Of a stretch of DNA of 64,000 nucleotides, positions 1-9,897 are shown piece after piece (the stretch's first letter is position 1; the number at the start of each line of letters is the position of its first letter). The position numbers were made by a program, and so were the translations under genes. The DNA is taken from the NCBI GenBank assembly GCA_020637595.1, contig JACKKE010000003.1, forward strand, positions 255,221-319,220, written 5' to 3'. The DNA is from Rhodobacter sp. (GTDB lineage: Bacteria; Pseudomonadota; Alphaproteobacteria; Rhodobacterales; Rhodobacteraceae). The notes under the pieces are model-generated. The model was not told where the DNA came from. It ran no database searches and worked only from the letters and a program-made list of their open reading frames with translations.

Positions 1-1
1 C

Positions 2-436
2 CGGTTGCGCCATGTCGCGAATGGCACACTGCATTCGCAGGGCCAGGATCTGGCGACGCGGCTCCTCAGCCTGCATGTCCAGCTGACCGATGTGCTGGCG
101 CGCATGACACCGGATTGTGCGGCGGTCGAACAAACCTTTGTCAACAAGGATGCCGTGGCAACGCTGAAACTGGGCCACGCCCGGGCGATCGCCCTGCTGG
201 TGCCCGCACAGGCAGGGCTGACGGTGGGCGAATACGCCCCGAACGCGGTGAAGAAGGCCGTGGTCGGCGTCGGCAAGGCAGCCAAGGTGCAGGTCGATCA
301 CATGGTGAAGATGCAGCTGCCCGGCGCGGTGATGGACAGCCCCGACGCGGCCGATGCCCTGGCGGTGGCGATCTGCCACGCCTTCCATATGCAAAGCGCG
401 GGCCGGCTGCAGGCGGCGCTGAGGGCTGCGGAATGA
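2..436 (+). CDS. ruvC: Crossover junction endodeoxyribonuclease RuvC (3' part)
   Basis: This is the C-terminal 144 or so residues of RuvC, the Mg-dependent nuclease that resolves Holliday junctions held by RuvAB. The gene enters from before base 1, so the start codon and first catalytic Asp are missing. The VEQTFVN motif with the second acidic ligand and the C-terminal acidic pair in SPDAADALAVA, which completes the RNase H-fold active site, are both present. The TGA stop overlaps the ruvA start as ATGA, so the two genes are probably translationally coupled. Identification is secure from motifs and from the ruvC-ruvA-ruvB order. Confidence 0.96.
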   Translation, partial: RLRHVANGTLHSQGQDLATRLLSLHVQLTDVLARMTPDCAAVEQTFVNKDAVATLKLGHARAIALLVPAQAGLTVGEYAPNAVKKAVVGVGKAAKVQVDHMVKMQLPGAVMDSPDAADALAVAICHAFHMQSAGRLQAALRAAE

Positions 437-1107
437 TCGGCAAGATCTCGGGGCGGATCGACTACCGCGCGGGCGACCATGTGCTGATCGACGTGCGCGG
501 CGTCGGCTATCTCGTCTATGCCTCGGACCGCACGCTGGCAGCCCTGCCCGGCCCGGGCGAGGCCTGCGCACTCTATACCGAATTGCTGGTGCGCGAGGAT
601 CTGCTGCAGCTCTTCGGCTTTCTGACGCTGGCGGAAAAGGAATGGCACCGGCTCTTGATGTCGGTGCAGGGGGTCGGCGCCAAGGCGGCAATGGCGATCC
701 TCGGCGCACTGGGGCCCGACGGGGTGGCGCGGGCTCTGACGATCGGCGACGCGGGCGCGATCCGCAAGGCCCCCGGGATCGGGCCGAAGCTGGCGCAGCG
801 CGTGGTGATGGAACTCAAGGACAAGGCGCCGGCCGTGATGGCGCTGGGCGCCGCCGCCCCCGATCTGGGCGACGACACTCCGGTGATCGAGGACGAGGCG
901 CCGGCCGCAGCACCCGCCGCGAAACCTGCGCCGAAACCCTCGGCCCGCCGCCAGTCGGCGCAGGCGCAGGCCGATGCGCTCTCGGCGCTCACGAACCTCG
1001 GCTATGGCCCGTCGGATGCAGCCCAGGCCGTCGCCCAGGCCGCCGAGACCGAAACCGAGACCCCGGCCCTGATCCGCGCTGCCCTGAAACTGCTGGCGCC
1101 GAAATGA
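433..1107 (+). CDS. ruvA: Holliday junction branch migration protein RuvA
   Basis: RuvA (224 aa) binds the four-way junction as a tetramer and loads the RuvB motor. The N-terminal OB-fold (MIGKISGRIDY, residues 1 to about 65) is followed by two helix-hairpin-helix motifs, GVGAKAAMAILGAL near residue 80 and APGIGPKLAQRVV near residue 115, that contact DNA. An Ala/Pro-rich linker (about 150-175) leads to the small C-terminal domain that contacts RuvB. The ATG at 433 overlaps the ruvC stop; a longer upstream reading in this frame is just antisense-like extension. Length and domain order are normal. Confidence 0.97.
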   Translation: MIGKISGRIDYRAGDHVLIDVRGVGYLVYASDRTLAALPGPGEACALYTELLVREDLLQLFGFLTLAEKEWHRLLMSVQGVGAKAAMAILGALGPDGVARALTIGDAGAIRKAPGIGPKLAQRVVMELKDKAPAVMALGAAAPDLGDDTPVIEDEAPAAAPAAKPAPKPSARRQSAQAQADALSALTNLGYGPSDAAQAVAQAAETETETPALIRAALKLLAPK

Positions 1108-1120
1108 GTCCTGCCTCCTC

Positions 1121-1146
1121 ACCTTGTGTCAAATACGCCGGGGTGC
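1121..1146 (+). repeat. Intergenic repeat copy 1 (CTTG-AAATAC-GGGG type)
   Basis: A degenerate copy of the dispersed 3'-associated element lies 13 bases after the ruvA stop, in the sense direction: CTTGTGTC, AAATACGCCGGGG. It is followed by GGGTGGAACCC-like inverted bases that could form a short hairpin before ruvB. It is the weakest copy and was recognised only because eleven better ones occur in the window. Confidence 0.5.
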
Positions 1147-1196
1147 GGGGTGGAACCCCGCTTCCGCAACCGGCCACCAGGCGCTAGACCCGGACC

Positions 1197-2231
1197 ATGA
1201 CCACCCCCGACCCCACCCTCCGCCCCAACCGCCAGCCCGAGGACGCCGACCGCGCCCTCAGGCCGCAGATGCTGGACGAATTCATCGGCCAGCATGAGGC
1301 GCGGCGGAACCTCAAGGTGTTCATCCAGTCTGCCAAGATGCGCGGCGAGGCGATGGACCACACGCTGTTCTACGGCCCGCCCGGTCTGGGCAAGACGACG
1401 CTGGCGCAGATCATGGCGCGCGAACTGGGCGTGGGCTTTCGCATGACCTCGGGGCCGGTGCTGGCCAAGGCCGGCGATCTGGCGGCGATCCTGACCAACC
1501 TCGAGGCGCGCGACGTCCTGTTCATCGACGAGATCCACCGCCTGAACCCCGCGGTCGAAGAGGTGCTCTACCCGGCGATGGAGGATTTCCAGCTGGATCT
1601 GGTGATCGGCGAGGGGCCAGCGGCGCGCACCGTGCGGATTGAACTCCAACCCTTCACGCTGGTCGGCGCCACAACCAGGCTGGGCCTGTTGACGACGCCC
1701 TTGCGCGACCGCTTCGGCATCCCGACCCGGCTGCAGTTCTATACCGAGCCCGAACTGTGCGAGATCGTCGCGCGCGGCGCGCGGCTCTTGGGCGTCGCCG
1801 CGGCAGACGAGGGCGTGCACGAGATCGCGCGGCGCGCGCGCGGCACGCCGCGGATCGCCGGGCGGCTGTTGCGCCGGGTCGTTGATTTCGCGCTGGTCGA
1901 GGGCGACGGCCGGCTGACCCAGGCGCTGGCCGACGATGCGCTGACCCGGCTGGGGGTGGACCACCTGGGCCTCGACGGGGCGGACCGGCGCTATCTGCGC
2001 CTTCTGGCCGAAAGCTATGGCGGCGGGCCGGTGGGGGTGGAAACCATCGCCGCGGCGCTCAGCGAAAGCCGGGACGCGATCGAAGAGGTGATCGAGCCCT
2101 ATCTGCTGCAACAAGGCCTGATCGCGCGCACCCCGCGCGGGCGGATGCTGACCGCGGCCAGCTGGCGGCACCTGGGGCTGGCCCCGCCCCGCCCCGCCGC
2201 GCAGGGCGAGATGTTCGAGGGCGACGGCTGA
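1197..2231 (+). CDS. ruvB: Holliday junction branch migration DNA helicase RuvB
   Basis: RuvB (344 aa) is the AAA+ ring motor that drives branch migration with RuvA. Walker A is GPPGLGKTT (near residue 63), Walker B is LFIDEIHRL (near 107) and sensor 1 lies in VGATTRLGLL (near 158); the C-terminal winged helix includes YLLQQGLIARTPRGR. The start is the ATG in GACCATGACC. It sits 89 bases after ruvA and is very likely cotranscribed with it. Nothing about the protein is unusual. Confidence 0.97.
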   Translation: MTTPDPTLRPNRQPEDADRALRPQMLDEFIGQHEARRNLKVFIQSAKMRGEAMDHTLFYGPPGLGKTTLAQIMARELGVGFRMTSGPVLAKAGDLAAILTNLEARDVLFIDEIHRLNPAVEEVLYPAMEDFQLDLVIGEGPAARTVRIELQPFTLVGATTRLGLLTTPLRDRFGIPTRLQFYTEPELCEIVARGARLLGVAAADEGVHEIARRARGTPRIAGRLLRRVVDFALVEGDGRLTQALADDALTRLGVDHLGLDGADRRYLRLLAESYGGGPVGVETIAAALSESRDAIEEVIEPYLLQQGLIARTPRGRMLTAASWRHLGLAPPRPAAQGEMFEGDG

Positions 2232-2262
2232 GCCTGGCGGGCAACGCCGCGTCGACGCGGCG

Positions 2263-4710
<2,448 letters not shown>

Positions 4711-4785
4711 ATCGGACCTCCTGGCGCAGATATGGACCCGACGCCCCGGGTGCGGCAAGCCCCCGCAGACACAAGACCCAAACCG

Positions 4786-5289
4786 TCACGCCATCCGGGC
4801 CACGCACCACGCGGTCAGCGCCTCGGCATCGGCGGGCAGGGCCTCGGCCATCCCTTCGGCAAAGGCGGCAAAGCCGGTCAGGTTGTCGCGCTTGACACCC
4901 ACCAACACCGGCAGCCCCCGGCCCAGCGCCTCGCCGATCAGCAGGCGAAAGCCGCGGCCCTCTATCTCGGCCTTGCCGAACTTGTTGACGATCAGCAGCC
5001 GCGCCTCCGGCAGCGAGGCCTCGACCAGCCCGACCGCCGTTTCCAGCCCGTTCGCGTCCAGCCGGCACCCCTGCGCAGCCCCGCCCAGCGACTGGCTGAT
5101 CCGCACCCGCTCGGCCCGCCCCAGCACCTGCAGGTCCATGTCGCAACGGGTCTGCCCGGCACGTTCGGTGTTGTGCTGGACGACGCCAGCCAAGGGCCAT
5201 CCCTCGGCCTGCAAACCGCGCGCGACCTCGGCCAGCAGCCGGTCGGTCTCGCCGCGCCCGTCGCCCGTCACATATCCCAGCGCCGTCAT
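4786..5289 (-). CDS. DUF2478 protein, putative molybdenum-linked NTPase
   Basis: This 167-residue protein resembles the DUF2478 family, often found beside molybdate or molybdopterin genes. It starts MTALGYVTGDGRGETDRLL, has LIVNKFGKAEIEGRGF in the middle (an NKFG motif like that in nucleoside-triphosphatase folds) and ends AWCVARMA. The usual P-loop is degenerate: VTGDGRGETD replaces GxxGxGK. The start was chosen for AAGGGG about 7 bases upstream. It is divergent from mobA with only 64 bases between, which supports a molybdenum-cofactor role. The biochemical function is not known to me. Confidence 0.75.
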   Translation of the reverse strand: MTALGYVTGDGRGETDRLLAEVARGLQAEGWPLAGVVQHNTERAGQTRCDMDLQVLGRAERVRISQSLGGAAQGCRLDANGLETAVGLVEASLPEARLLIVNKFGKAEIEGRGFRLLIGEALGRGLPVLVGVKRDNLTGFAAFAEGMAEALPADAEALTAWCVARMA

Positions 5290-5353
5290 GGCCACCCCTT
5301 GTTGCCGGTCGCGGCCCTGATACAGTTTCCACGCAATGGGGGAAAGAGACACG

Positions 5354-5935
5354 ATGACCGGCATAGCGGGGGTGATCCTGGCGGGCGGGCAGGCAAGGCG
5401 TATGGGCGGGGGCGACAAGGGCCTGTTGCCGGTGCGGGGCCGGCCAATGCTGGCGCATGTGATCGAGCGTCTATCACCACAGGTCACGCGCCTCGCGCTG
5501 AACGCGAACGGCGATCCCGCGCGCTTTGCCGATTTTGCCCTGCCCGTTCTGGCCGACCCGCTGCCGGGCTTCCCCGGCCCGCTGGCCGGGATTCTGGCGG
5601 CGATGGACTGGGCCGCAGCCCAAGGCCTCGACCGGGTCGCCACCGCCGCCGCCGACACGCCCTTCCTGCCGCGCGACCTGGTGGTGCGCCTCGCTGCCGC
5701 CGGACCGCTCGCCATCGCCGCCAGCCCGGATGCCGAGGGCGCGCTGCGCAGCCACCCCACCGCTGCGCTCTGGCCCACCGTCCTGCGCGAGACCCTGCGC
5801 GCCGACCTGGCAGCGGGCGAACGCCGCCTCGGCCGCTGGGCCGCCGCGCAGGGGGCCGCCATCGTGCGCTTCGACGAAACCCCGGACCCGTTTGTCAACG
5901 TCAACACCCCAGACGACCTCGCCCGCCTTGCATGA
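5354..5935 (+). CDS. mobA: Molybdenum cofactor guanylyltransferase MobA
   Basis: MobA (193 aa) transfers GMP from GTP to molybdenum-molybdopterin, making the bis-MGD cofactor of DMSO-reductase-family enzymes. The nucleotide-binding signature ILAGGQARRMGGGDKG is at residues 7-22, the metal-binding Asp lies in AAADTPFLP, and the C-terminal PFVNVNTPDDL is family-typical. An ATG six codons upstream (5336) is in frame, but the 5354 start fits the family N-terminus and has GGGGGAAAGAG before it. The stop overlaps the next gene as ATGA, so the two are coupled. Confidence 0.93.
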   Translation: MTGIAGVILAGGQARRMGGGDKGLLPVRGRPMLAHVIERLSPQVTRLALNANGDPARFADFALPVLADPLPGFPGPLAGILAAMDWAAAQGLDRVATAAADTPFLPRDLVVRLAAAGPLAIAASPDAEGALRSHPTAALWPTVLRETLRADLAAGERRLGRWAAAQGAAIVRFDETPDPFVNVNTPDDLARLA

Positions 5936-6783
5936 TCTTCGACCGGATCGCCATCCTCGACTGGTCCGCCGCCAACCGCCCCCGGCGGGGCAAGGATTCG
6001 ATCTGGCTCGGCCATGACAGCGCCCCGCCCGAGAACCTGCCGACCCGCGCCACCGCCTTCGACCGCCTGACCGCGCTGGTCGAGGACGCACTGACCCGCA
6101 ACCAGCGCCTGCTGATCGGCGCGGATTTCGCCTTTGGCTACCCCCGGGGCTTTGCCCGCGCCCTCACCGGTCAGGACAACGCGCTGGCCCTCTGGCAACA
6201 GCTCGCTGACCGCCTGCAGGACGACGCCCGAAACCGCTCGAACCGCCTCGAGGTCGCGGCCGAGATCAACCGCGGCCTGCCCGGCCTCGGCCCGTTCTGG
6301 TTCAACCCGACGAAAACCGACCTGCCCGGCCTGCCACGCAAAGGCACGACCCGCCACGGCCACGGGTTCACCGACCTGCGGGTCACGGATCGCACCAGGG
6401 GCGCGCAATCGGTCTGGAAACTTGGCGGCGCGGGCGCCGTCGGCTCGCAGGTGCTGACCGGCCTGCCGGTCCTCTGGCGGTTGCGCGCGGCCTTCCCCGG
6501 CCGCATCGCCGCCTGGCCGTTCGAGCCCCCTGCCCCGGTCACCCTGGCCGAGGTCTTCCCCTCGCTCCTCGCTGCCCCGGTGCGCGCGGCCACCGCCGCG
6601 GGACCGGTGCGCGATGCCGTGCAGGTCACGCTGCTCGCCCGGGCGCTTGCCACGCTCGACCACCAGGGCGCGCTGGCCCCGCTCCTTGTCCCGCCACCCG
6701 CCCCCAAAGACGAAGGCTGGATCCTCGGCCTCGGGGCCGAAGCCGCCCTGAACGCCGCCTGCCCGCCCGCATCTTGGCGTTGA
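5932..6783 (+). CDS. Molybdopterin-guanine dinucleotide synthesis-associated protein (RNase H-like fold suspected)
   Basis: This 283-residue protein belongs to a family I know only from Rhodobacteraceae-type mobA operons, where it is annotated as molybdopterin guanine dinucleotide synthesis. The start IAILDWSAANRPRRGKD and the later LLIGADFAFGYP give two Asp in the pattern of DUF429-like RNase H folds; this fold call is inference. Its ATG overlaps the mobA stop by one base, so it is translationally coupled. The last codons (CPPASWR, stop TGA) lie inside a copy of the dispersed intergenic repeat, which seems to have supplied the C-terminus. Confidence 0.7.
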   Translation: MIFDRIAILDWSAANRPRRGKDSIWLGHDSAPPENLPTRATAFDRLTALVEDALTRNQRLLIGADFAFGYPRGFARALTGQDNALALWQQLADRLQDDARNRSNRLEVAAEINRGLPGLGPFWFNPTKTDLPGLPRKGTTRHGHGFTDLRVTDRTRGAQSVWKLGGAGAVGSQVLTGLPVLWRLRAAFPGRIAAWPFEPPAPVTLAEVFPSLLAAPVRAATAAGPVRDAVQVTLLARALATLDHQGALAPLLVPPPAPKDEGWILGLGAEAALNAACPPASWR

Positions 6784-6798
6784 AAATATCCCGGAGGG
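6770..6798 (+). repeat. Intergenic repeat copy 2, overlapping the stop codon of the upstream gene
   Basis: The bases CATCTTGGCGTTGA, AAATATCCCGGAGGG match the dispersed element in the sense direction. Its TTGA provides the TGA stop of the gene ending at 6783. The remaining 115 bases up to tusA hold no gene; near 6819-6850 there is an imperfect inverted repeat (CATTGTCTCG against CGAGAAACAATG) that could end transcripts coming from tusA on the other strand. Confidence 0.7.
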
Positions 6799-6913
6799 AG
6801 CCGAAGGCGGGGGTTGCTCATTGTCTCGCCCTTGGTCCGAGAAACAATGGACAACGAGCCCCCCATCCGCGTGTCAGCGCACAAAGGTCTTGCCGCGCAG
6901 CGGCGCCGCCGAC

Positions 6914-7150
6914 CTAGACCGCGCCGCAACGGATCAGATGCACCAGTGCGCCCCTCTCCTCGGTCGCGCCCAGATACTCATGCCCCGTCTGCGCGCAGAA
7001 ATGCGGCATGTCGATCACCGAGGCCCTGTCGGTGGCGGCGATCCGCAGCACCTGCCCCGGTGCCATGCGCAACAAGGCCTTGCGGGCCTTCAGCACCGGT
7101 AGCGGGCACAACAGCCCGCGCGCGTCGATATCCTCGTCCGGGGTCATCAT
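6914..7150 (-). CDS. tusA: TusA-family sulfurtransferase
   Basis: This 78-residue protein has the TusA/SirA signature: DARGLLCPLPVLKARKALL with the catalytic Cys in the CPxP motif (residues 8-26), then a beta-alpha-beta-beta domain ending GALVHLIRCGAV. Family members pass persulfide sulfur to tRNA thiolation, molybdenum-cofactor enzymes or sulfur oxidation. Two adjacent ATG codons can serve as start; the outer one is used. It is the last gene of a short minus-strand run behind the HNH and secreted-protein genes. The specific sulfur acceptor cannot be read from sequence. Confidence 0.88.
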   Translation of the reverse strand: MMTPDEDIDARGLLCPLPVLKARKALLRMAPGQVLRIAATDRASVIDMPHFCAQTGHEYLGATEERGALVHLIRCGAV

Positions 7151-7188
7151 CCCTGCCCCCTATGCAATGCCATGCGCCAAGTCCAGTG

Positions 7189-7487
7189 TCATCGCCGCCT
7201 CCGTCCCCCCCCCCCCGGAACCCGCGCCACAAAGCCGGGCGGCCATCCCGCCACCCAGGCCATGACCCACGCGATCCGTGGATGGCCGCGATCCTCGCAC
7301 AGCCGCGCGCCGGCTCGACCCCGGTCAGCGCGGCATGGATTTCCTTGGGGCAGATGTGGTGCAGCAGAACCGGCGGCCCGCCCTTGCCGCCCGTCAGGCG
7401 CGGCACCAGATGGTGCAGCGATTGCGGCACATCCGGCGGGATCGGCCGGCCACACAGCGGACAGAGGGGATCGGTTTCCCCAGTCAA
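7189..7487 (-). pseudogene. HNH endonuclease-like gene with an internal frameshift
   Basis: The first half, from a TTG start that overlaps the upstream TGA (TTGA at 7484-7487), encodes TDPLCPLCGRPIPP then LHHLVPRLTGGKGG and HHICPKEIHAALT, the zinc-binding Cys pairs and HH/H pattern of small Rhodobacteraceae HNH proteins. After ALTGVEPA the expected continuation, RGHPRIAWVMAWVAGWPPGF, is in another frame; the switch lies near 7301-7318 in a GC-repeat stretch. Near its end a run of twelve G (C on the plus strand, 7205-7216) encodes four Gly. A single-base error or a real mutation would both explain this. No long intact reading frame spans it. Confidence 0.6.
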
Positions 7488-8008
7488 TAGAGCGGATCGG
7501 CCTGCACCGAGATCAATAGCGTGCCGTCCGCCTCGACCCGCAGCGCCCCCACCGGCTGGCCGCGCACACCGATCTCGGGCATCGGCACCAGCCGCGCCGG
7601 AATATCCCAGCAAACCTGCCCGGCCCCGACGCTCACCCGCCGGCCCGCGAACTCCCCGCTCTCGACCGCCCCGACCAGCGCATCCCCGACCAGCGCAACC
7701 GCACCGAGGGGACGCGCCGCTGCCCAGCGATTGCGAAACGCCGGGCGGAACAGCCCGCCCAGCCCCGGCACCACGCTGAAATCCGCGCGGTTCTCGTCAT
7801 AAAGATCCGCGCTGCCATCCCAGCGCAGCCCGGCACGCCCCAGCCGGATTTCCCGGACCAGCACGGACCGCCCTCCCTCCAGCCGCAGGCTCAACGGCCG
7901 GCGGTCGCCCTGCAGCAATACGTCCGGCACATCGCCAGCAGCCCGCTGCCCCCGTCCGCCGACAACCAGAGCGGCAATCACGGCGCTGGCGAAAGTTCTG
8001 CGATGCAT
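7484..8008 (-). CDS. Putative secreted protein of unknown function
   Basis: I do not recognise this 174-residue protein. It starts MHRRTFASAVIAALVVGG, a positively charged end plus a hydrophobic segment with likely cleavage near RAAGDV, so it is probably exported. The mature part is rich in Arg, Gly and Val and has a single Cys (in GAGQVCWDIPARL). GAGGAGA lies 5 bases before the chosen ATG. The stop overlaps the start of the HNH gene, so expression of the two is probably linked. It follows ilvC on the same strand but is separated from it by three strong hairpins. Confidence 0.6.
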   Translation of the reverse strand: MHRRTFASAVIAALVVGGRGQRAAGDVPDVLLQGDRRPLSLRLEGGRSVLVREIRLGRAGLRWDGSADLYDENRADFSVVPGLGGLFRPAFRNRWAAARPLGAVALVGDALVGAVESGEFAGRRVSVGAGQVCWDIPARLVPMPEIGVRGQPVGALRVEADGTLLISVQADPLY

Positions 8009-8098
8009 CGGCGTCTCCTCGTTCGGTTTCCGCCACCCTAGCACGCGCCAGGGCCGGACACCCGTCAGACCTGCGTGATGGCGTCGCATGAACAGTAA

Positions 8099-8167
8099 GG
8101 GCGCGCAGCCTCCCCGCTGCGCGCCCCTCGCTACCCCCGCGGGGTAGGGTGCGTGCTCGCACGCACC
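8099..8167 (-). terminator. Three consecutive hairpins downstream of ilvC
   Basis: Three near-perfect inverted repeats follow each other: arms of 11 bp (8099-8109 with 8116-8126, GGGCGCGCAGC), 7 bp (8131-8137 with 8141-8147, CTACCCC, loop CGC) and 9 bp (8148-8156 with 8159-8167, GGTGCGTGC, loop TC). They begin 17 bases after the ilvC stop. None has a long T tract; on the minus strand the last one is followed by CCCTTACTGTT. A terminator or mRNA-stabilising array for ilvC is the simplest reading. Confidence 0.65.
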
Positions 8168-8183
8168 GCTTTCAAAGGCCCGA

Positions 8184-9206
8184 TCAGTTGCGGGCCTTGT
8201 CGACCATCTTGCCCTTGGCAATCCAGGGCATCATCGCGCGCAGCTTCTCGCCGACCTGCTCGATCTGATGCTCGTCGTTCAGACGGCGGGTCGCCTTGAA
8301 GAACGGCTGACCGACGGCGTTTTCCTGCATGAAGTCACGCACGAACTTGCCGGTCTGGATGTCCGACAGGACTTCCTTCATCGCCTTCTTGGTCTGCTCG
8401 TAGGGCAGAATGCGCGGGCCCGAGACATACTCGCCATATTCGGCGGTGTTCGAGATCGAGTAATTCATGTTCGCGATGCCGCCCTCATAGATCAGGTCGA
8501 CGATCAGCTTCACCTCGTGCAGGCACTCGAAATAGGCCATCTCGGGTTCATAGCCGGCTTCCACCAGGGTTTCGAAGCCCATGCGGATCAGCTCGACCAG
8601 ACCACCACACAGCACGGCCTGCTCACCGAACAGGTCGGTTTCGCATTCCTGACGGAAGTTGGTCTCGATGATGCCCGAACGGCCGCCACCGATCGCCGAG
8701 CAATAGCTCAGACCCAGCTCCATCGCACGGCCGGTGGCATCCTGATGCACCGCGACCAGGCAGGGCACGCCGCCGCCCTTGACGTATTCGCCGCGCACGG
8801 TGTGGCCCGGGCCCTTCGGCGCCATCATGATGACGTCGACGCCGGGTTTCGGCTCGATCAGGCCGAAATGCACGTTCAGACCGTGGGCAAAGGCGATCGC
8901 CGCGCCCTCGCGCAGGTTGTCATGGACGTATTTCTTGTAGGTCTCGGCCTGCAGCTCGTCAGGCATGGTGAACATGATCAGGTCGCACCAGGCGGCGGCC
9001 TCGGCGATGCCCATGACCTTCAGGCCCTCGGCTTCGCATTTCTTGGCCGAGGCCGAGCCCGGGCGCAGCGCAACGACGACGTTCTTGGCGCCCGAATCGC
9101 GCAGGTTCAGCGCATGGGCGTGGCCCTGGCTGCCATAGCCGAGGATCGCGACCTTCTTGTCCTTGATCAGGTTGATGTCGCAGTCGCGATCGTAATACAC
9201 GCGCAT
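8184..9206 (-). CDS. ilvC: Ketol-acid reductoisomerase (NADP+), class I
   Basis: IlvC (340 aa) converts acetolactate or acetohydroxybutyrate to the dihydroxy acids of valine, leucine and isoleucine synthesis, using Mg and NADPH. The start MRVYYDRDCDINLI and the Rossmann motif GYGSQGHAHALNLRDSG (near residue 25) are classic; the knotted C-terminal domain holds the metal ligands around FGEQAVLCGG and YFECLHEVKLIVD. Length fits the class I enzyme. AAGGAG precedes the ATG at 9206; the longer frame upstream has no ribosome site. A divergent Lrp gene suggests leucine-responsive control. Confidence 0.97.
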   Translation of the reverse strand: MRVYYDRDCDINLIKDKKVAILGYGSQGHAHALNLRDSGAKNVVVALRPGSASAKKCEAEGLKVMGIAEAAAWCDLIMFTMPDELQAETYKKYVHDNLREGAAIAFAHGLNVHFGLIEPKPGVDVIMMAPKGPGHTVRGEYVKGGGVPCLVAVHQDATGRAMELGLSYCSAIGGGRSGIIETNFRQECETDLFGEQAVLCGGLVELIRMGFETLVEAGYEPEMAYFECLHEVKLIVDLIYEGGIANMNYSISNTAEYGEYVSGPRILPYEQTKKAMKEVLSDIQTGKFVRDFMQENAVGQPFFKATRRLNDEHQIEQVGEKLRAMMPWIAKGKMVDKARN

Positions 9207-9338
9207 TGGGGCGCTCCTTCTTCTTTCTGGATGCCGCGCATCATAGGCCGATTTCCCCACAATAGATTGCAAAATCCCGCAAAAATCATCAGAGTATAAA
9301 AGTATCTATTCGCCTAAAGGCCAAATACCGAAGCTTTC
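9207..9338. promoter_or_regulatory. Divergent ilvC / lrp control region
   Basis: The 132 bases between the divergent starts are much more AT-rich than their surroundings, especially 9241-9312. They hold an inverted repeat TTGC (9267-9270), eight bases, GCAA (9279-9282), and a TATAAA at 9295-9300 that could serve the plus-strand gene. An AT-rich divergent region next to an Lrp gene is where Lrp-type operators usually lie. No -35/-10 pair with good spacing could be fixed for either side. Confidence 0.5.
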
Positions 9339-9797
9339 ATGTCCGTCGACGATACCGACCGCCGCATCCTGCGCCAACTCCAGGCCGATCCCGCCCAGCC
9401 GATGGCCGAACTCGCGCGCCGCGCCAACGTGACCGAGGCCACCGCCTCGCGCCGCCTCGACCGGCTGCGCGCGCGCGGCATCCTGCGCGGCCAGCAGGCG
9501 GTGATCGACTGGCGCAAACTGGGCTGGGAGGTCGCCGTCTCGCTGCGGATCACCCTCGACAAGACCGATCCGCGCGCCTTTGACGACTTCCTCGCCGCCG
9601 CCCGCACCGTGCCCGAAGTGCTGGAAATCCAGACCTTCCTCGGCCGGGTCGACGTGCGCCTCTTCGTCATCGCCCGCGATATGGCCCATTACCAGCAGAT
9701 CTACCGCGAACGCATCCTCGCCCTGCCGCATATCGTCGACCTCGAGGCCCTGATGCATATCGCCGAAATCAAGCACGGCGAGACCCTGCCGCTATGA
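9339..9797 (+). CDS. Lrp/AsnC family transcriptional regulator
   Basis: This 152-residue protein has the Lrp layout: an N-terminal helix-turn-helix (ELARRANVTEATASRRLDRL, residues 21-40) and a C-terminal RAM/AsnC ligand-binding domain with VLEIQTFLGRVDVRLFVIARDM. It is divergent from ilvC and so a candidate regulator of it and of branched-chain amino-acid synthesis. It starts at MSVDDTDRRIL, the family consensus. A second Lrp paralogue follows 100 bases downstream; the two share the DDTDRxIL start and domain plan but differ in the recognition helix. Confidence 0.9.
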   Translation: MSVDDTDRRILRQLQADPAQPMAELARRANVTEATASRRLDRLRARGILRGQQAVIDWRKLGWEVAVSLRITLDKTDPRAFDDFLAAARTVPEVLEIQTFLGRVDVRLFVIARDMAHYQQIYRERILALPHIVDLEALMHIAEIKHGETLPL

Positions 9798-9807
9798 CCA
9801 GCGCCCC

Positions 9808-9838
9808 TTTCATCTTGCCGAAAATACGCTCGGGGGGC
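9808..9838 (+). repeat. Intergenic repeat copy 3
   Basis: TTTCATCTTGCCGAAAATAC followed by GCTCGGGGGG is a clean copy of the dispersed element, 11 bases after the stop of the first Lrp gene and in its sense direction. The rest of the 100-base gap is GC-rich (GCGCGCCGCAGGCGCG) with short inverted bases and no promoter I can identify for the second Lrp gene. Confidence 0.8.
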
Positions 9839-9897
9839 GCGCCGCAGGCGCGTGGGGGGCAGACAGCCCCCCGCCCCGGCCGCCACAGGCGCACCCG

